In this document: positions 30,468 to 40,643 of the stretch, in pieces
How the letters are laid out: each line of letters starts with the position of its first letter
Numbering within the stretch: the first letter of the stretch is position 1
Origin: Trichaptum fuscoviolaceum
Lineage: Eukaryota > Basidiomycota > Agaricomycetes > Hymenochaetales > Trichaptaceae
Assembly: GCA_910574455.1 (NCBI GenBank)
Contig: CAJSYZ010000005.1
Location: 4,526,001 to 4,590,000 of the forward strand
Direction of reading: 5' to 3'
Length of the DNA: 64,000 nucleotides
The notes under the pieces: model-generated
Databases searched by the model: none
Seen by the model: the letters and a program-made list of their open reading frames with translations, nothing else
Told to the model about the DNA's origin: nothing
Made by a program: the position numbers and the translations under genes

Positions 30468-31013
30468 TGTTACGTTCACGGCTTCGGAAGACTTATCACG
30501 GAAATGATAAGTGACAAAAGCGTTGTTTGTGAACAAACAAGTGGTGAGATAAGAGTGGGCGCTTTAACGAGGCTCTCTTAAGCTCGGAAGTCGTGGGTGA
30601 ACAGAGTCTTTGGCACGATGGTGTGAAAGACTATAGGAGGATTGACTTAAGTGTCATCCTGAGGCGATATGTACAGGGTTTATATACTACAGAGGAGAGA
30701 AACATAAATAGAACGCGCTTCTGGGGCTAGCTGGGGCTAACTGGGGCTAACTGGGGCTAACTGGGGCTAACTAGGGCTAACTGTGAAACAGGGGAAATGG
30801 GGCTAACTGGGGCTACGTAGGGCTAACTGGGGCTATGGTAAAGCGAAGGGGCAATGTAAACAAAGAGGCAGTAAAAGGGGGCTACCTGGGGCACCGAAGG
30901 TTAAAGGTAAAAAGGTTAAATGGTAAAGTCCGAGGGACAAAGGTAAGCGTAGCCTAATCGGGTTACGTGAGGTAAACAAAGGTAAACATGGTCCGTATGC
31001 TTGATGCATAACA
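30468..31013 (-). repeat. 5' LTR of chromovirus A
   Basis: 546 bp. It looks the same as 17076-17621 and is followed on the plus strand by the target copy catcc. It should hold the element's promoter for minus-strand transcription. Confidence 0.95.
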
Positions 31014-31451
31014 CATCCACACTCTGTGGTGAAATTGGGCATCGATTTGTTTGTGATGCTTGCAAAGCTGGAGGCATGTCTGAGTGTTGATTTGTACATG
31101 CGCACGCGGAACGCGCGTGAGGAAGATGGTCTCAAACTCGGCATCCAGACAACGATGGTATCACCCTTATCGCCATCGAGCGAGCCCGAGACTGATGTGG
31201 AGTTTGTTTTAGCTTCTACCTAGCTCATTGTATAAAAATATACTTACAAGAGGTTATATTCATTAAATTGCAAATATTATAATTTTTGTCTTGTGAATGG
31301 TTCATGATTCATTCAGTAATGATTCCCATAAAATGTATACTATTATCTATATAATAGTGAATAATTCATGTGAATAATTCATCCAAATGAATCATTCACC
31401 CGATAATATGGGCTATTTTCAGAAGATACACCATTAGGTGATTGATAAAAC

Positions 31452-32766
31452 TCTTCATGGCGAAGGAAATTCTCTCCGTCTGATTCAATCGAGGTCCCCA
31501 TTGGGAGAAAGTCTATATCCGATGGACAAAAGAACGCGCTTTCGAGAAAGAGGACCTCTGCCCAGTCTGCGAGAGCAGAAGTACTGTCTGAATTACACTG
31601 ACAACAAACTCGAGCTTCCCATATTTAAGTCTGGGATATTCTATTTCTTCATCCCCTTGTTCCTAGCCCATTACGTTGTGTATAGGAACCACATCGAACT
31701 TCTGGACGAGATGATTCACGTGTTCCGCAACCGCATTGAACTGCACGAGAGGGAAGGAGGACGGGCAGGAGGATCACACGATTACCAGACGCCGGCGCAA
31801 AAAGCGTGTATTATTTTTACCAGCAACGAGGATATCTATCCGGATGGGTATGATCGATGGCCATCTGTGGGGGCGATTGATTTGAACCGTTTACTGATAT
31901 TGGTGAAACGCGACCTATCGGCACGGGAGGTGAACAGCAAAAATATCGATGTCAAACTTCAAGAGGCAATTGCTGTTTTCCAAGGCAGCGATATGCTTGC
32001 GTCCAAGGACTTACAGAAGGAATTGGAACCAACTGTAGCGCCCTTTCGCCAGCAACGTATGGCTGCATTCGAGGGGCACCGTAAACGATTGGATCGAAGT
32101 ATGGATTCAACAAATCTACGAAAGCAAGGACCTGAAGTTCATTCATCTGGCTACATACGTGACCATCGCAAGCGTGCCCTTCCGGATCACACAGATGTTA
32201 TGGATGATCCTCAGAGGAAACGTCCCCGCAACTCTGACAATGAAGTGGTCCCTCCCGAACCCCAGACATTGAACTTCTATTCTTCGGCTTTGAATAAGGC
32301 GGAAAATACCCAGAGAGCTCTAATTCATGGATATACGACAGTGAAAAGATGGCTCGCGATAGTTACCAATGATGAAATCTTCAAGCACGTCGTGAACAAG
32401 AAATCTGTTATGGGCAAAGCACTGAATGCGATCGCACATGAGCGAGAGTGGAGTGTCGAGAAGATTTATGAATCCGCTACAAGGCTGTCAAGTCTGTTCG
32501 CTTCAGATGCCGAGGAATCCGACGGGACGCCCCTCTCAGAAACCGAGAAAGCAAAGTTCACAGACGCGTTTCGGGAGGTGGTCGCAGGTGTTTATGAGGT
32601 CAGCGGTGATCTTTTGGGTCCTGACTTACCACCTCCACCAAATAATAATGGGCAGTTGAGAATTGCGGCTTTCATCTCACGCGCGAGGGCTTGGACAGAG
32701 CCCGAAGAAAAACAGTTGAAATCGATAGTGGGATGTGCTGAATTTGATCATTTGAACATGGCGTAG
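31452..32766 (+). pseudogene. Unknown host gene, 3' part
   Basis: This continues the gene interrupted at 15027, in the same frame, to a TAG stop at 32764-32766. The first part contains a hydrophobic stretch (FKSGIFYFFIPLFLAHYVVY) that may be buried or membrane-associated. Later there is a basic segment, DDPQRKRPRNSD, that could be a nuclear localisation signal, and a charged, mainly helical C-terminal third. No catalytic motif or known domain was recognised. There is no stop or frameshift within the 438 codons, so damage to the gene is limited to the insertion. An open frame also starts at GTG 31438 inside the transposon end, which might allow a fragment to be made. Confidence 0.6.
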
Positions 32767-33195
32767 TATGTAGCAGGGAAATTTGAACGTGTCGGATAGT
32801 ATCGGGTTTTCAGAATGAGATAGACTGTAACTTGAACCAGATGTACGATCATGATTGCAACTGCCCATAGTACTGTAGCCCTTCCTATACATTTTCACAT
32901 AGTACATATTGCTTTTTACTTTGTATACCACTAGTGCTAGTTATAGTTTGGTGAACACCCAGGGAATGGGTGTGCTGGATAGCATGAGCAACACCTGTCA
33001 TACTATAATGATGATGATGATGAACGAGCCTGAGCTTGAAGTCTCAATACATGCACAGTAGTAGTAGTAGTTGGCAGTAATGAGTGGCGGCTTCGACTTC
33101 TATACTGAATCTGCTGATGAACTTATCTTGTACTTGCCATTTTACTTAAACTGTGCACGCTCGTGCTTAAATCTCACTTGAGCCTGGCTTGGCGC
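32767..33195. other. Intergenic spacer
   Basis: No gene is seen. It contains ATGATGATG and TAGTAGTAG runs (33010-33072) and the ACTTGAA/GCCTGAG words again. It ends with ggcgc, the left target copy of chromovirus B. Confidence 0.5.
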
Positions 33196-34039
33196 TGTCA
33201 CGACTACACTTTTACCTAACCTTTCCGAACAGGTACTACGATGTCCGCTCATAGTTCGGCACTCCGACTCGTCTCCACCGAACGGACATCGTGGACAACG
33301 CGTGCACGCAGGGATATCAGACTAATATCCATCCCGTGCCAACATCCGCCATAGGCCGAACGCCGGACAATACAATTGAATATCCAATATCCAATACTGT
33401 CACTAACCTTTCGCACTAGACACCGGATCATAGCCGGGCCGACCGCAAACGTATCACCACGTGCATTCCGCACTACAACCGACGTCATAGGGCCCCGCTA
33501 CGTACCTGACCGGACCGCCGAAACGGACCCTTTCTATTCTTTCTATCCTGAACATGCCGCATACATGCGATTGCCTCCGTTGTAACCTTCGGCCTCGCAT
33601 TTACTCCTTTCCCTTTTCATTCATGCCTTCAACCCGATCCGGACTACGATCGGACATGCGTTTTATCAACAATGTACAAACAGGTCTCAACTATAAAAGT
33701 CGATACATGTATCGTAGTATAGCTTCGACTCAAATATCACAAGTCCTAGGGTATCAATACGATACTAGGCCGTTGAGCTCCACCAGACCTTCGTCCGACC
33801 TTATACTGCGCGATTCGCAGTCGGGATCAACTTATCCCGGTTCTCTCTTCAGTTTCCGACTCTTACGTCGAACTGCGTTCGACTCTCTTCTCTATATCTA
33901 TTAGGCTCCGTAGCCTTGTCCGTGAGTTCGTGTTAGCTTAACGAAGCTAACGTTTCTTCCTTTATTAGAGCCACCCCTTCGGTCGTCCGACTTAACAGTC
34001 GGACTTCCGTTTCTCAAAGGTCTGAAGCCCGGTCTGACA
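33196..34039 (+). repeat. 5' LTR of chromovirus B
   Basis: 844 bp, TG...CA. Contains CTATAAAAG near 33690, a plausible TATA box for the element transcript. The bases after the LTR (GTATATTTGAGTCC) should include the primer-binding site, though no tRNA could be matched by eye. Confidence 0.93.
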
Positions 34040-34073
34040 GTATATTTGAGTCCTTCCCACACGGACAGGCTCG

Positions 34074-36629
34074 ATGGCTGACGAACTGGAGGTTACGACT
34101 ATAATCCCCACCAGCCACCACTCCTCCCACTCTACACTCTCTCGACATTCGTCGCATTCTCATCACTCCGCCCGCTCTCTTCACTCTAACGGCGGGCAAG
34201 AAATGATACTCCGCGCACTCTCCGCCCCCGCTCAGACGACACTACAGACTACTCCGCAGGAGCAAGTCGGTGGTCCGCCAGCTACACCACGGACGCCTAG
34301 ACTCGAAAATCGTGCTCGATTTTTCGAAGATATGCGCCCGGGTACCGATCCCAATGCTCAGGCACATTCTCCCTTCTTGCCCGCTCTCGGTAGTGAACAT
34401 GTCACTCACCGAACTACTGACGAACAAGAGCGTCGGCGGACTGCAAACCTTGATGCCCTGCGCAATATGACCCCGGATCTGAGGCAATCCGAAACGCGCA
34501 TACAATCGGTTTTTTCGCAACGACCTCAGTCCACTCCTACTAACCGTCCCTCCTCTGCCTCTCAAATCCGACACCCTCGCATGTCGGTTAACATCCCCCA
34601 ACTTCCCCAGATACCCGAAGTATCAGAGTCGTCTCGATCCATACAACAAGGCTTTGACACTTCAGTGATCGGCCACTCCGGGACCATCCAACCCCGACAT
34701 CCAGGTCAACAGTCGTTCAACGCCCAGCCCGCAGTCGGACAACCGCAACAATACCCCGATCAGCGATACTACCCTTACGGTCCACCCCAGCCGACCGCAC
34801 CAGGTCAACCCGACCCCGGTTCGTTTACTAACCAACCTTCTTATCCACAGATCCAACAACCGCAGCAATACCAACAGTTCTCGCAGTCGTACCCATCGCA
34901 AGGTTCGACTCAGCAATACGCACAGTCGGGCCCTTCCCAGGACCAGGTTCAGCTGTTTTCGCAGTCATACCCCTATCAAGGACAGACTCAACCGTCCGAC
35001 TTCCGCCCTACCACATCTATGCCGACTTCTTCGTCCCAGACATTGCCGGGTTATCGCACATATGATACCTCGCAACACCCACCAGGCTTCGTACCCTATG
35101 ATAAGCTTCCTGCTGACCAGAGATATTACCCAGATCGCAAGAGTATCACACCCTTTGCACCCCAGCCTGGTTACGCTCCCCGACCCATGCCGCAGGCACC
35201 AATCGAGGATCAACACCATCCTCCTACAACGACCGCTCACATCCGCCCCGTCTCGTCTCATCACTCCGACCTCGGCGACATTCAACTTCTGCAACCATCC
35301 CCGCAACGCTCTCTTCATGCGGTAACGAATACTCTGCCTATGTCCGAAAACGAACTCCGCAGTTCGTCTAGAGCCAGGCCCGCCACTCAACCGACAGCGG
35401 CACAGCAACCCTCGTCTATGAGAGATAACACCGTAACCTACTCACAATCTTACCCCGCAGAACAACAGCACCAGTCGCATCACACAAACACTCCGTTCCA
35501 CGACAATCATCAATCTCGACCCCAGTCCGCGTACTACGACGGACGTCCGACATTCGCCCAGACTGGCGGACCTCCGAACGGTCCTCCAGGCGGCCCACCC
35601 GACGGATCTCCGGACGGCGGACCCCCAGGGGGCCCAGTACCCTTCTTTCCACACCCACGTCCAGTACCACCACCACCACCCCAACAGGAACAGCAGTACG
35701 CACAACCGATCTATGTGACTGCGCCTACTCCACCCCGACGTCCCAGAGCGCCTCGTTATTCTCCACCAGAACCACTCGGTACTCCGAAAGGCAGGGACGG
35801 TCGGGAAGCGGTACGTCGTTTCATCACTAGTCTTCTTCAAATTTTCTTCGTCGACCCCGAGGCGTTCCCAGACGATCGCACTCAAGTGGCCTATGCAGCG
35901 ACCAACCTTCGTGAAGGTCCGCTGACGTGGTGGGGCGGGATCATATCCCAAGAGCCAGAGAATCCGATGCTGAGCAACTGGGCACTCTTTGTACAAGAGT
36001 TGAACCAATGCTTCGGTGATCCGCAACTGCAGGCCTCCGCGCAAGATAAAGTGCTTAATGCATATATGCGCGATGACCAGACCATCCAACCCTATAATAC
36101 CATTTTTGACAGCTACAGTTGGGATTCCGGCTTCAACGACACCGCCCTTGCCGCTCAGTATTACAAGGGCCTCGCACCACGCATCAAGAATCACCTTGCA
36201 ATTGTTGGCCGACCACTCCAATACCGACTACTTCGCGACAGCGCAATTGCCGCCGACCTTCGGTACTGGCAACGCGAATACGAAAAACGACAGGAGAATC
36301 GCTTCTATTCTCGTCGTACTAACCCAACTACTCCCTCTTCTAGTACACCTACCCAACGACCCGCCGACAAACCAACCACCGACAACCGCAACAACACTGC
36401 AGAACGGGCTCGACGTATGCGAGAGAATTTATGTCTCCGCTGCGGCAAACCGGGTCACGTCGCAAAGGATTGTCCGACCAAGGTTGCTATGGGCCGCATG
36501 ACCATCCAGGTCGGCCCCGAACCAGACGACACTTACGTCGACGAGGACATTACCACCGCTATCATTGACGACGATGGCGATGACGATCTCTCACCTGACC
36601 CCACCCCTGACGATCCGGAAAACTCCTGA
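34074..36629 (+). CDS. gag: Gag of chromovirus B
   Basis: ATG 34074 opens 851 codons. The first 560 or so residues are disordered, rich in Pro, Gln, Ser and Tyr with many SQSYP-like and QQ repeats, much longer than the usual Gag leader. A capsid-type domain follows at about residues 575-740 (GREAVRRFITSLLQIFFVDPE, then GPLTWWGGI and YYKGLAPRIKNHLA). A CCHC knuckle, CLRCGKPGHVAKDC, is near residue 785, and the tail is acidic. The Gln/Tyr-rich leader resembles prion-like or condensate-forming sequence, an inference from composition only. The stop at 36627-36629 lies in a short overlap with pol in the -1 frame (36611-36629). Confidence 0.9.
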   Translation: MADELEVTTIIPTSHHSSHSTLSRHSSHSHHSARSLHSNGGQEMILRALSAPAQTTLQTTPQEQVGGPPATPRTPRLENRARFFEDMRPGTDPNAQAHSPFLPALGSEHVTHRTTDEQERRRTANLDALRNMTPDLRQSETRIQSVFSQRPQSTPTNRPSSASQIRHPRMSVNIPQLPQIPEVSESSRSIQQGFDTSVIGHSGTIQPRHPGQQSFNAQPAVGQPQQYPDQRYYPYGPPQPTAPGQPDPGSFTNQPSYPQIQQPQQYQQFSQSYPSQGSTQQYAQSGPSQDQVQLFSQSYPYQGQTQPSDFRPTTSMPTSSSQTLPGYRTYDTSQHPPGFVPYDKLPADQRYYPDRKSITPFAPQPGYAPRPMPQAPIEDQHHPPTTTAHIRPVSSHHSDLGDIQLLQPSPQRSLHAVTNTLPMSENELRSSSRARPATQPTAAQQPSSMRDNTVTYSQSYPAEQQHQSHHTNTPFHDNHQSRPQSAYYDGRPTFAQTGGPPNGPPGGPPDGSPDGGPPGGPVPFFPHPRPVPPPPPQQEQQYAQPIYVTAPTPPRRPRAPRYSPPEPLGTPKGRDGREAVRRFITSLLQIFFVDPEAFPDDRTQVAYAATNLREGPLTWWGGIISQEPENPMLSNWALFVQELNQCFGDPQLQASAQDKVLNAYMRDDQTIQPYNTIFDSYSWDSGFNDTALAAQYYKGLAPRIKNHLAIVGRPLQYRLLRDSAIAADLRYWQREYEKRQENRFYSRRTNPTTPSSSTPTQRPADKPTTDNRNNTAERARRMRENLCLRCGKPGHVAKDCPTKVAMGRMTIQVGPEPDDTYVDEDITTAIIDDDGDDDLSPDPTPDDPENS

Positions 36630-38605
36630 TCGGTCCTGAGGATCTACTGCTACCGCACGACCGAGATCTACTCGACGGCAGTCCCGTTACCGAATTTTCT
36701 TATCTCCGCGCTTCTATTCAGACTAACGCCTTTTACCTTAACCTTTCTATTCCGTCATTATCCGCAACTCCAATTACAGCACTAATTGACTCTGGCGCGT
36801 CTGATAACTTCATCGACGCTTCTCTATTCCCCGACAATTCCCCACTCGTCGACTCTCTGACCAGTCCCATACTCCTCCAACTCTTCGACGGCACCCCGAC
36901 CTCCGCCGGTCCAATCACCCGCCGAACGAAACTCGAGGTCGCATTACCGACTGGCAATCTCCAACAGATCGAATTCCTATTAACTACTCTACACCCTAAC
37001 GCACAAATTGTTTTAGGTTTTCCATGGCTGGCCGACAATAATCCACGCATCGACTGGAAAAACCAACAACTCAAGCTTTCGGTACCCCGCTCACCCTGCA
37101 TCCCTGTCGAGGACCAAGCCATCCTCGATCATGTTCAAGGTCGCTCAACCGACACCAAAATCAAGGATTGCACTCCCAAACCCGACATCAAACTCATCAA
37201 TGCCGACGCCTTTACGCTACTCAAAAACCAAGGCACCCCATGCTTCTGCATCGCACTCTCCGCAATCATGTCCGACAAACCTTCCGTCACTCCACACATG
37301 TCCGCTGACGAGCGACGGACATTCGAGGAGATTGTCCCCCCTGAATACCACGACTATGCTGACGTCTTCTCGAAAGAAGAAGCTGACATTCTACCTCCTC
37401 ATAGACCGTATGACCATGCTATCGATCTCGAAGAAGGGACCACCCCGCCGTTCGGACCAATCTACTCTCTCTCCGAGGTCGAACTCAAAGCCCTCTGCGA
37501 ATACATCGACGACAACCTCCGTAAAGGGTTTATACGACCCTCCAACTCCCCAGCCGGGGCTCCGATTCTCTTTGCCAAGAAAAAAGACGGCTCACTACGC
37601 CTCTGCATTGATTATCGTGGCCTAAATCGCATTACCCGCAAGAACCGTTATCCCTTACCCCTCATCAACGACCTCCTCGACCAACTCAAATCCGCCAAGG
37701 TCTTCACGAAAATCGACCTTCGTGCGGGCTATAACAATGTCCGAATTGCCGCGGGTCACGAATGGAAGACCGCGTTTCGGACAAGGTATGGTTCCTTCGA
37801 ATACTTAGTTATGCCATTCGGTATGACAAACTCCCCCGCTACTTTTCAACATTTCATGAACAACATATTTCGGGATATGACGGATCACTTCGTCATTATC
37901 TACTTGGACGATATTCTCATTTTTTCGTTTGACATTTCTAAACACCGGGAGCACGTCCGCCTGGTCCTTCAACGTCTTCGTGAGCATAATCTACACGCGA
38001 AGACAGAGAAGTGTTCTTTCCACACTGACTCCGTTGAATATCTCGGTTTCATTGTCTCTACTAAGGGTGTCACTATGGACCCAGCTAAGACGAAAGTCAT
38101 TGCGGCTTGGCCGATACCGAAGAACGTGAAGGAAGTCCAAGCCTTCCTCGGATTTGCGAACTTCTATCGCCGGTTCATTGATGAGTACTCTCGCATCGTC
38201 AAACCCCTTACCAACCTCACTAAAAAAGACACTCCGTTCAAATGGTCGGTCGATGCTCAAAACGCATTTGACCGACTCAAGGACGCCTTTTCATGTGCCC
38301 CTTTACTTGCTCATTTTGACCCCGAAGAGCCCCTAGTCGTAGAGACCGACGCTTCAGATTTTGCCATCAGTGGCATACTCTCTCAAATTAAAGCGTCGGA
38401 CAACGACCTTCACCCCCTTGCTTTCCACTCCCGATCCATGACGTCCGCAGAACGGAACTACGACATTCACGACAAGGAACTACTTGCCATCGTCGACTGC
38501 TTCTACCACTGGCGCCAGTACCTCGAAGGTGCCCGCCATACCTCGCAGGTCTTTTCTGACCATGAAAACCTCAAACACTTCCACACCAAACGCCTCCTCA
38601 ATTGA
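36629..38605 (+). pseudogene. pol: Pol of chromovirus B, PR-RT-RNase H part, ends at a premature TGA
   Basis: This frame is -1 to gag and overlaps its last 19 bases, so expression by frameshift is expected. The junction GAA AAC TCC TGA lacks a perfect slippery heptamer. Domains in order: aspartic protease (ALIDSGASDNFI near 36780); reverse transcriptase with CIDYRGLN and YLDD in VIIYLDDILIF near 37900; RNase H beginning VVETDASDFAISGIL near 38340. The reading then meets TGA at 38603-38605 inside the RNase H/connection region. The same frame continues directly afterwards, so this is one nonsense mutation, of the kind a C-to-T change in a CGA codon would make. Protease and RT are complete. Confidence 0.85.
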
Positions 38606-40267
38606 CGCCAGACACGGTGGTCCGAACACCTCGAACAATTCGACTTCAACATCAACCACCGATCCGGCAAGCTTGCTCGCAAACCGGACGTCATCACCCG
38701 CCGAAGCGACGTCTATCCGCACGGACTTGATCGTGAAGGGTCCGAACCCCTACCGCACGCCATCCTCGGCCCACACCGCTTCCTCGCCAATGCTATCATC
38801 GATTCCTCCGTCATCGCAAACCAGATTGAGGCCGGCCTTGCAACTGACCCAGTTGCACAGGCTCACCTACAGGAGTCCGACCCCGAGAGCGGCAGTCCGA
38901 CCCTGTTCTCAGTCGGTGATAATGGTCGGCTCCTCTACGACAAACTTCTCTATGTCCCTGACTACAATGATTTACGTCTACTAATCGTCCAAACTCACCA
39001 TGATCATAGTCTAGCAGGCCACCCAGGCGTTCGCAAAACGATCCAACTTATCAAGCGTCGGTATAACTGGCCCCGCCTCGACAAATTCGTCACGGACTTC
39101 GTCAAATCATGCCCGGAATGCAAACGTGCTAAGGCAGTCCGACATAAACCATTCGGACCACTCCGTTTCCTCCCCATTGCCGACCGCCCATGGTCATCCA
39201 TTTCCATGGACTTCATTGAGGGCCTGCCGCTCAGCGATGGCTTCGACTCCATTCTCGTTATTGTCGACCGTCTCACAAAGATGGCCCTCTTCATTCCTAC
39301 TCACAAAAACGTTACCACTCCACAGCTCGCCACACTGTTCCTCCGCCATGTTTTCTCCAAGCACGGCGTCCCCGAAGATATCGTATCCGACAGAGGCCGA
39401 CACTTCGTCTCCCGATTCTGGTCCTCGCTTTGCGACGCGCTAGGGATCAAGTCCAACTTGTCGACAGCCTACCACCCAGAAACCGACGGCCAAACTGAAC
39501 GGATCAACCAGATCCTTGAACAGTACCTCCGCATCTACATCAACTACCAGCAGGACAACTGGATCGATCTTCTGCCTTTAGCAGAGTTTGCATACAACAA
39601 CATGACGCACTCCGCTACCTCTGTTTCCCCATTTTTCGCAAATAAGGGATTCCATCCCCGACTAACCATCGACCCTCACACTTCATCTTCTATCCTAGCA
39701 GATCAAGTCGCAACCGACATTCGCGACCTCCATCAATACCTCAAAGATCAACTTCGCATCACCCTCAACCAGTACCAACAGGCCACCATAACCCGACGCG
39801 CACCAATTCCACCCTTTGCGGTCGGCGATCTCGTTTGGCTCGACACCCGCAACATCCGCACCAAACGACCCATGAAGAAACTCGACCACAAACGCATCGG
39901 TCCTTACCCCATTATTGAGGTCGTCTCCACTCATGCCCGCCGCCTGGGCCTACCCCTCGAGCTTAAAGCGATTCACAACGTCTTTCACATTTCGCTGCTC
40001 GAGCCCGACACACCAAACCCCTACCCGACTCGCCATCAATCGCCTCCCCCACCCGTCGAAGTTGACGATAACCTTGAATATGAAGTCGCTGAAATACTGG
40101 ACTCCAAGTATGACCGACGTCGTAAAAAACTAATCTACACCGTTTCATGGCAGGGATACCCGAACCCCACTCTCGAACCCGCCGACCACCTTACCAACGC
40201 CTCTGAACTCGTCGATGAGTTCCACCTTCGGTACCCCGACAAACCCGGACCACATAATATCCGCTAA
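38606..40267 (+). pseudogene. pol: Pol of chromovirus B, connection-integrase-chromodomain part
   Basis: Same frame as the upstream part after the nonsense codon. It has the HHCC integrase zinc domain (HDHSLAGHPGVRKT, then CPECKRAK, around 39000-39130). The catalytic core has D in ISMDFIEGLPLSDG, D in IVSDRGRHFVSRFW and E in HPETDGQTERINQILEQ. A GPY/F-type stretch follows (KRIGPYPIIEVV). The C-terminal chromodomain is YEVAEILDSKYDRRRKKLIY followed by TVSWQGYPNP. The stop is at 40265-40267. All catalytic residues are present. Without translation through the upstream stop this part is not made as a Gag-Pol fusion. Confidence 0.88.
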
Positions 40268-40643
40268 GTTGACTATATGCACTTCATTTCCGCATCCGTT
40301 TCCATTACCATCTCTATTTTTACTCTCCACACATTCCAAATGCTTCTTTCTTTCATCTCCGCGATCTGCACTGCGTTCCAACAACGCTAATCTATTAGAC
40401 TTCGTCGAAATTAAACTTCGATGAGCCTAAACAAGTCATTTTCGGACTTGCGACTCGTTTCAACACGAGTCCGACCCCGTTTTTTTATTTTTCAATGCAT
40501 TCATCTCACCCGCAAATGTTCGGTAACGCATTGCATTTTATGCATTCCAAACTACCGATTACACCAAGAAAAAACTCACTAAAACAGACGACAAGAAGCG
40601 GAAATTATTCGCAATTGTTGTTAAATACTGATAAAAAACCCCT

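Larger units (their letters stand above)
17076..31013 (-). mobile_element. Chromovirus A: full-length Ty3/Gypsy LTR retrotransposon, 13.9 kb
   Basis: Two direct 546-bp LTRs that look identical by eye (17076-17621 and 30468-31013) bound the element. Each begins TGTTACG and ends GCATAACA on the plus strand, and catcc target copies lie at 17071-17075 and 31014-31018. Gag and pol lie on the minus strand, so the 5' LTR is the right-hand one. Net length without the nested palindromic element is about 11.1 kb, which is long for this family. The extra length is coding-like sequence both upstream of gag (about 25.9-30.0 kb) and downstream of pol (17.8-20.2 kb). Order on the minus strand is LTR, leader ORFs, gag, -1 frameshift, pol (PR-RT-RH-IN-chromodomain), extra ORFs, LTR. 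The matching LTRs argue for recent insertion. Confidence 0.95.
15028..31444. mobile_element. DNA transposon, 2.47 kb net, itself split by a chromovirus
   Basis: The two ends are inverted copies over about 57 bp, with the shared core CACCTAATGGTG, then ATCTTCTGAAAATAGCCCAT. Next come subterminal repeats of GAATGATTCA that are more numerous on the inner side. Flanking 7-bp copies of ataaaac (15021-15027 and 31445-31451) fit a target duplication, and the frame of the host gene confirms the borders. Without the 13.9-kb retroelement and its TSD the element is about 2474 bp. No transposase was recognised. Terminal CA with a 7- to 8-bp duplication and subterminal repeats would suit a hAT-like or similar element, but this is a guess. 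Confidence 0.75.
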
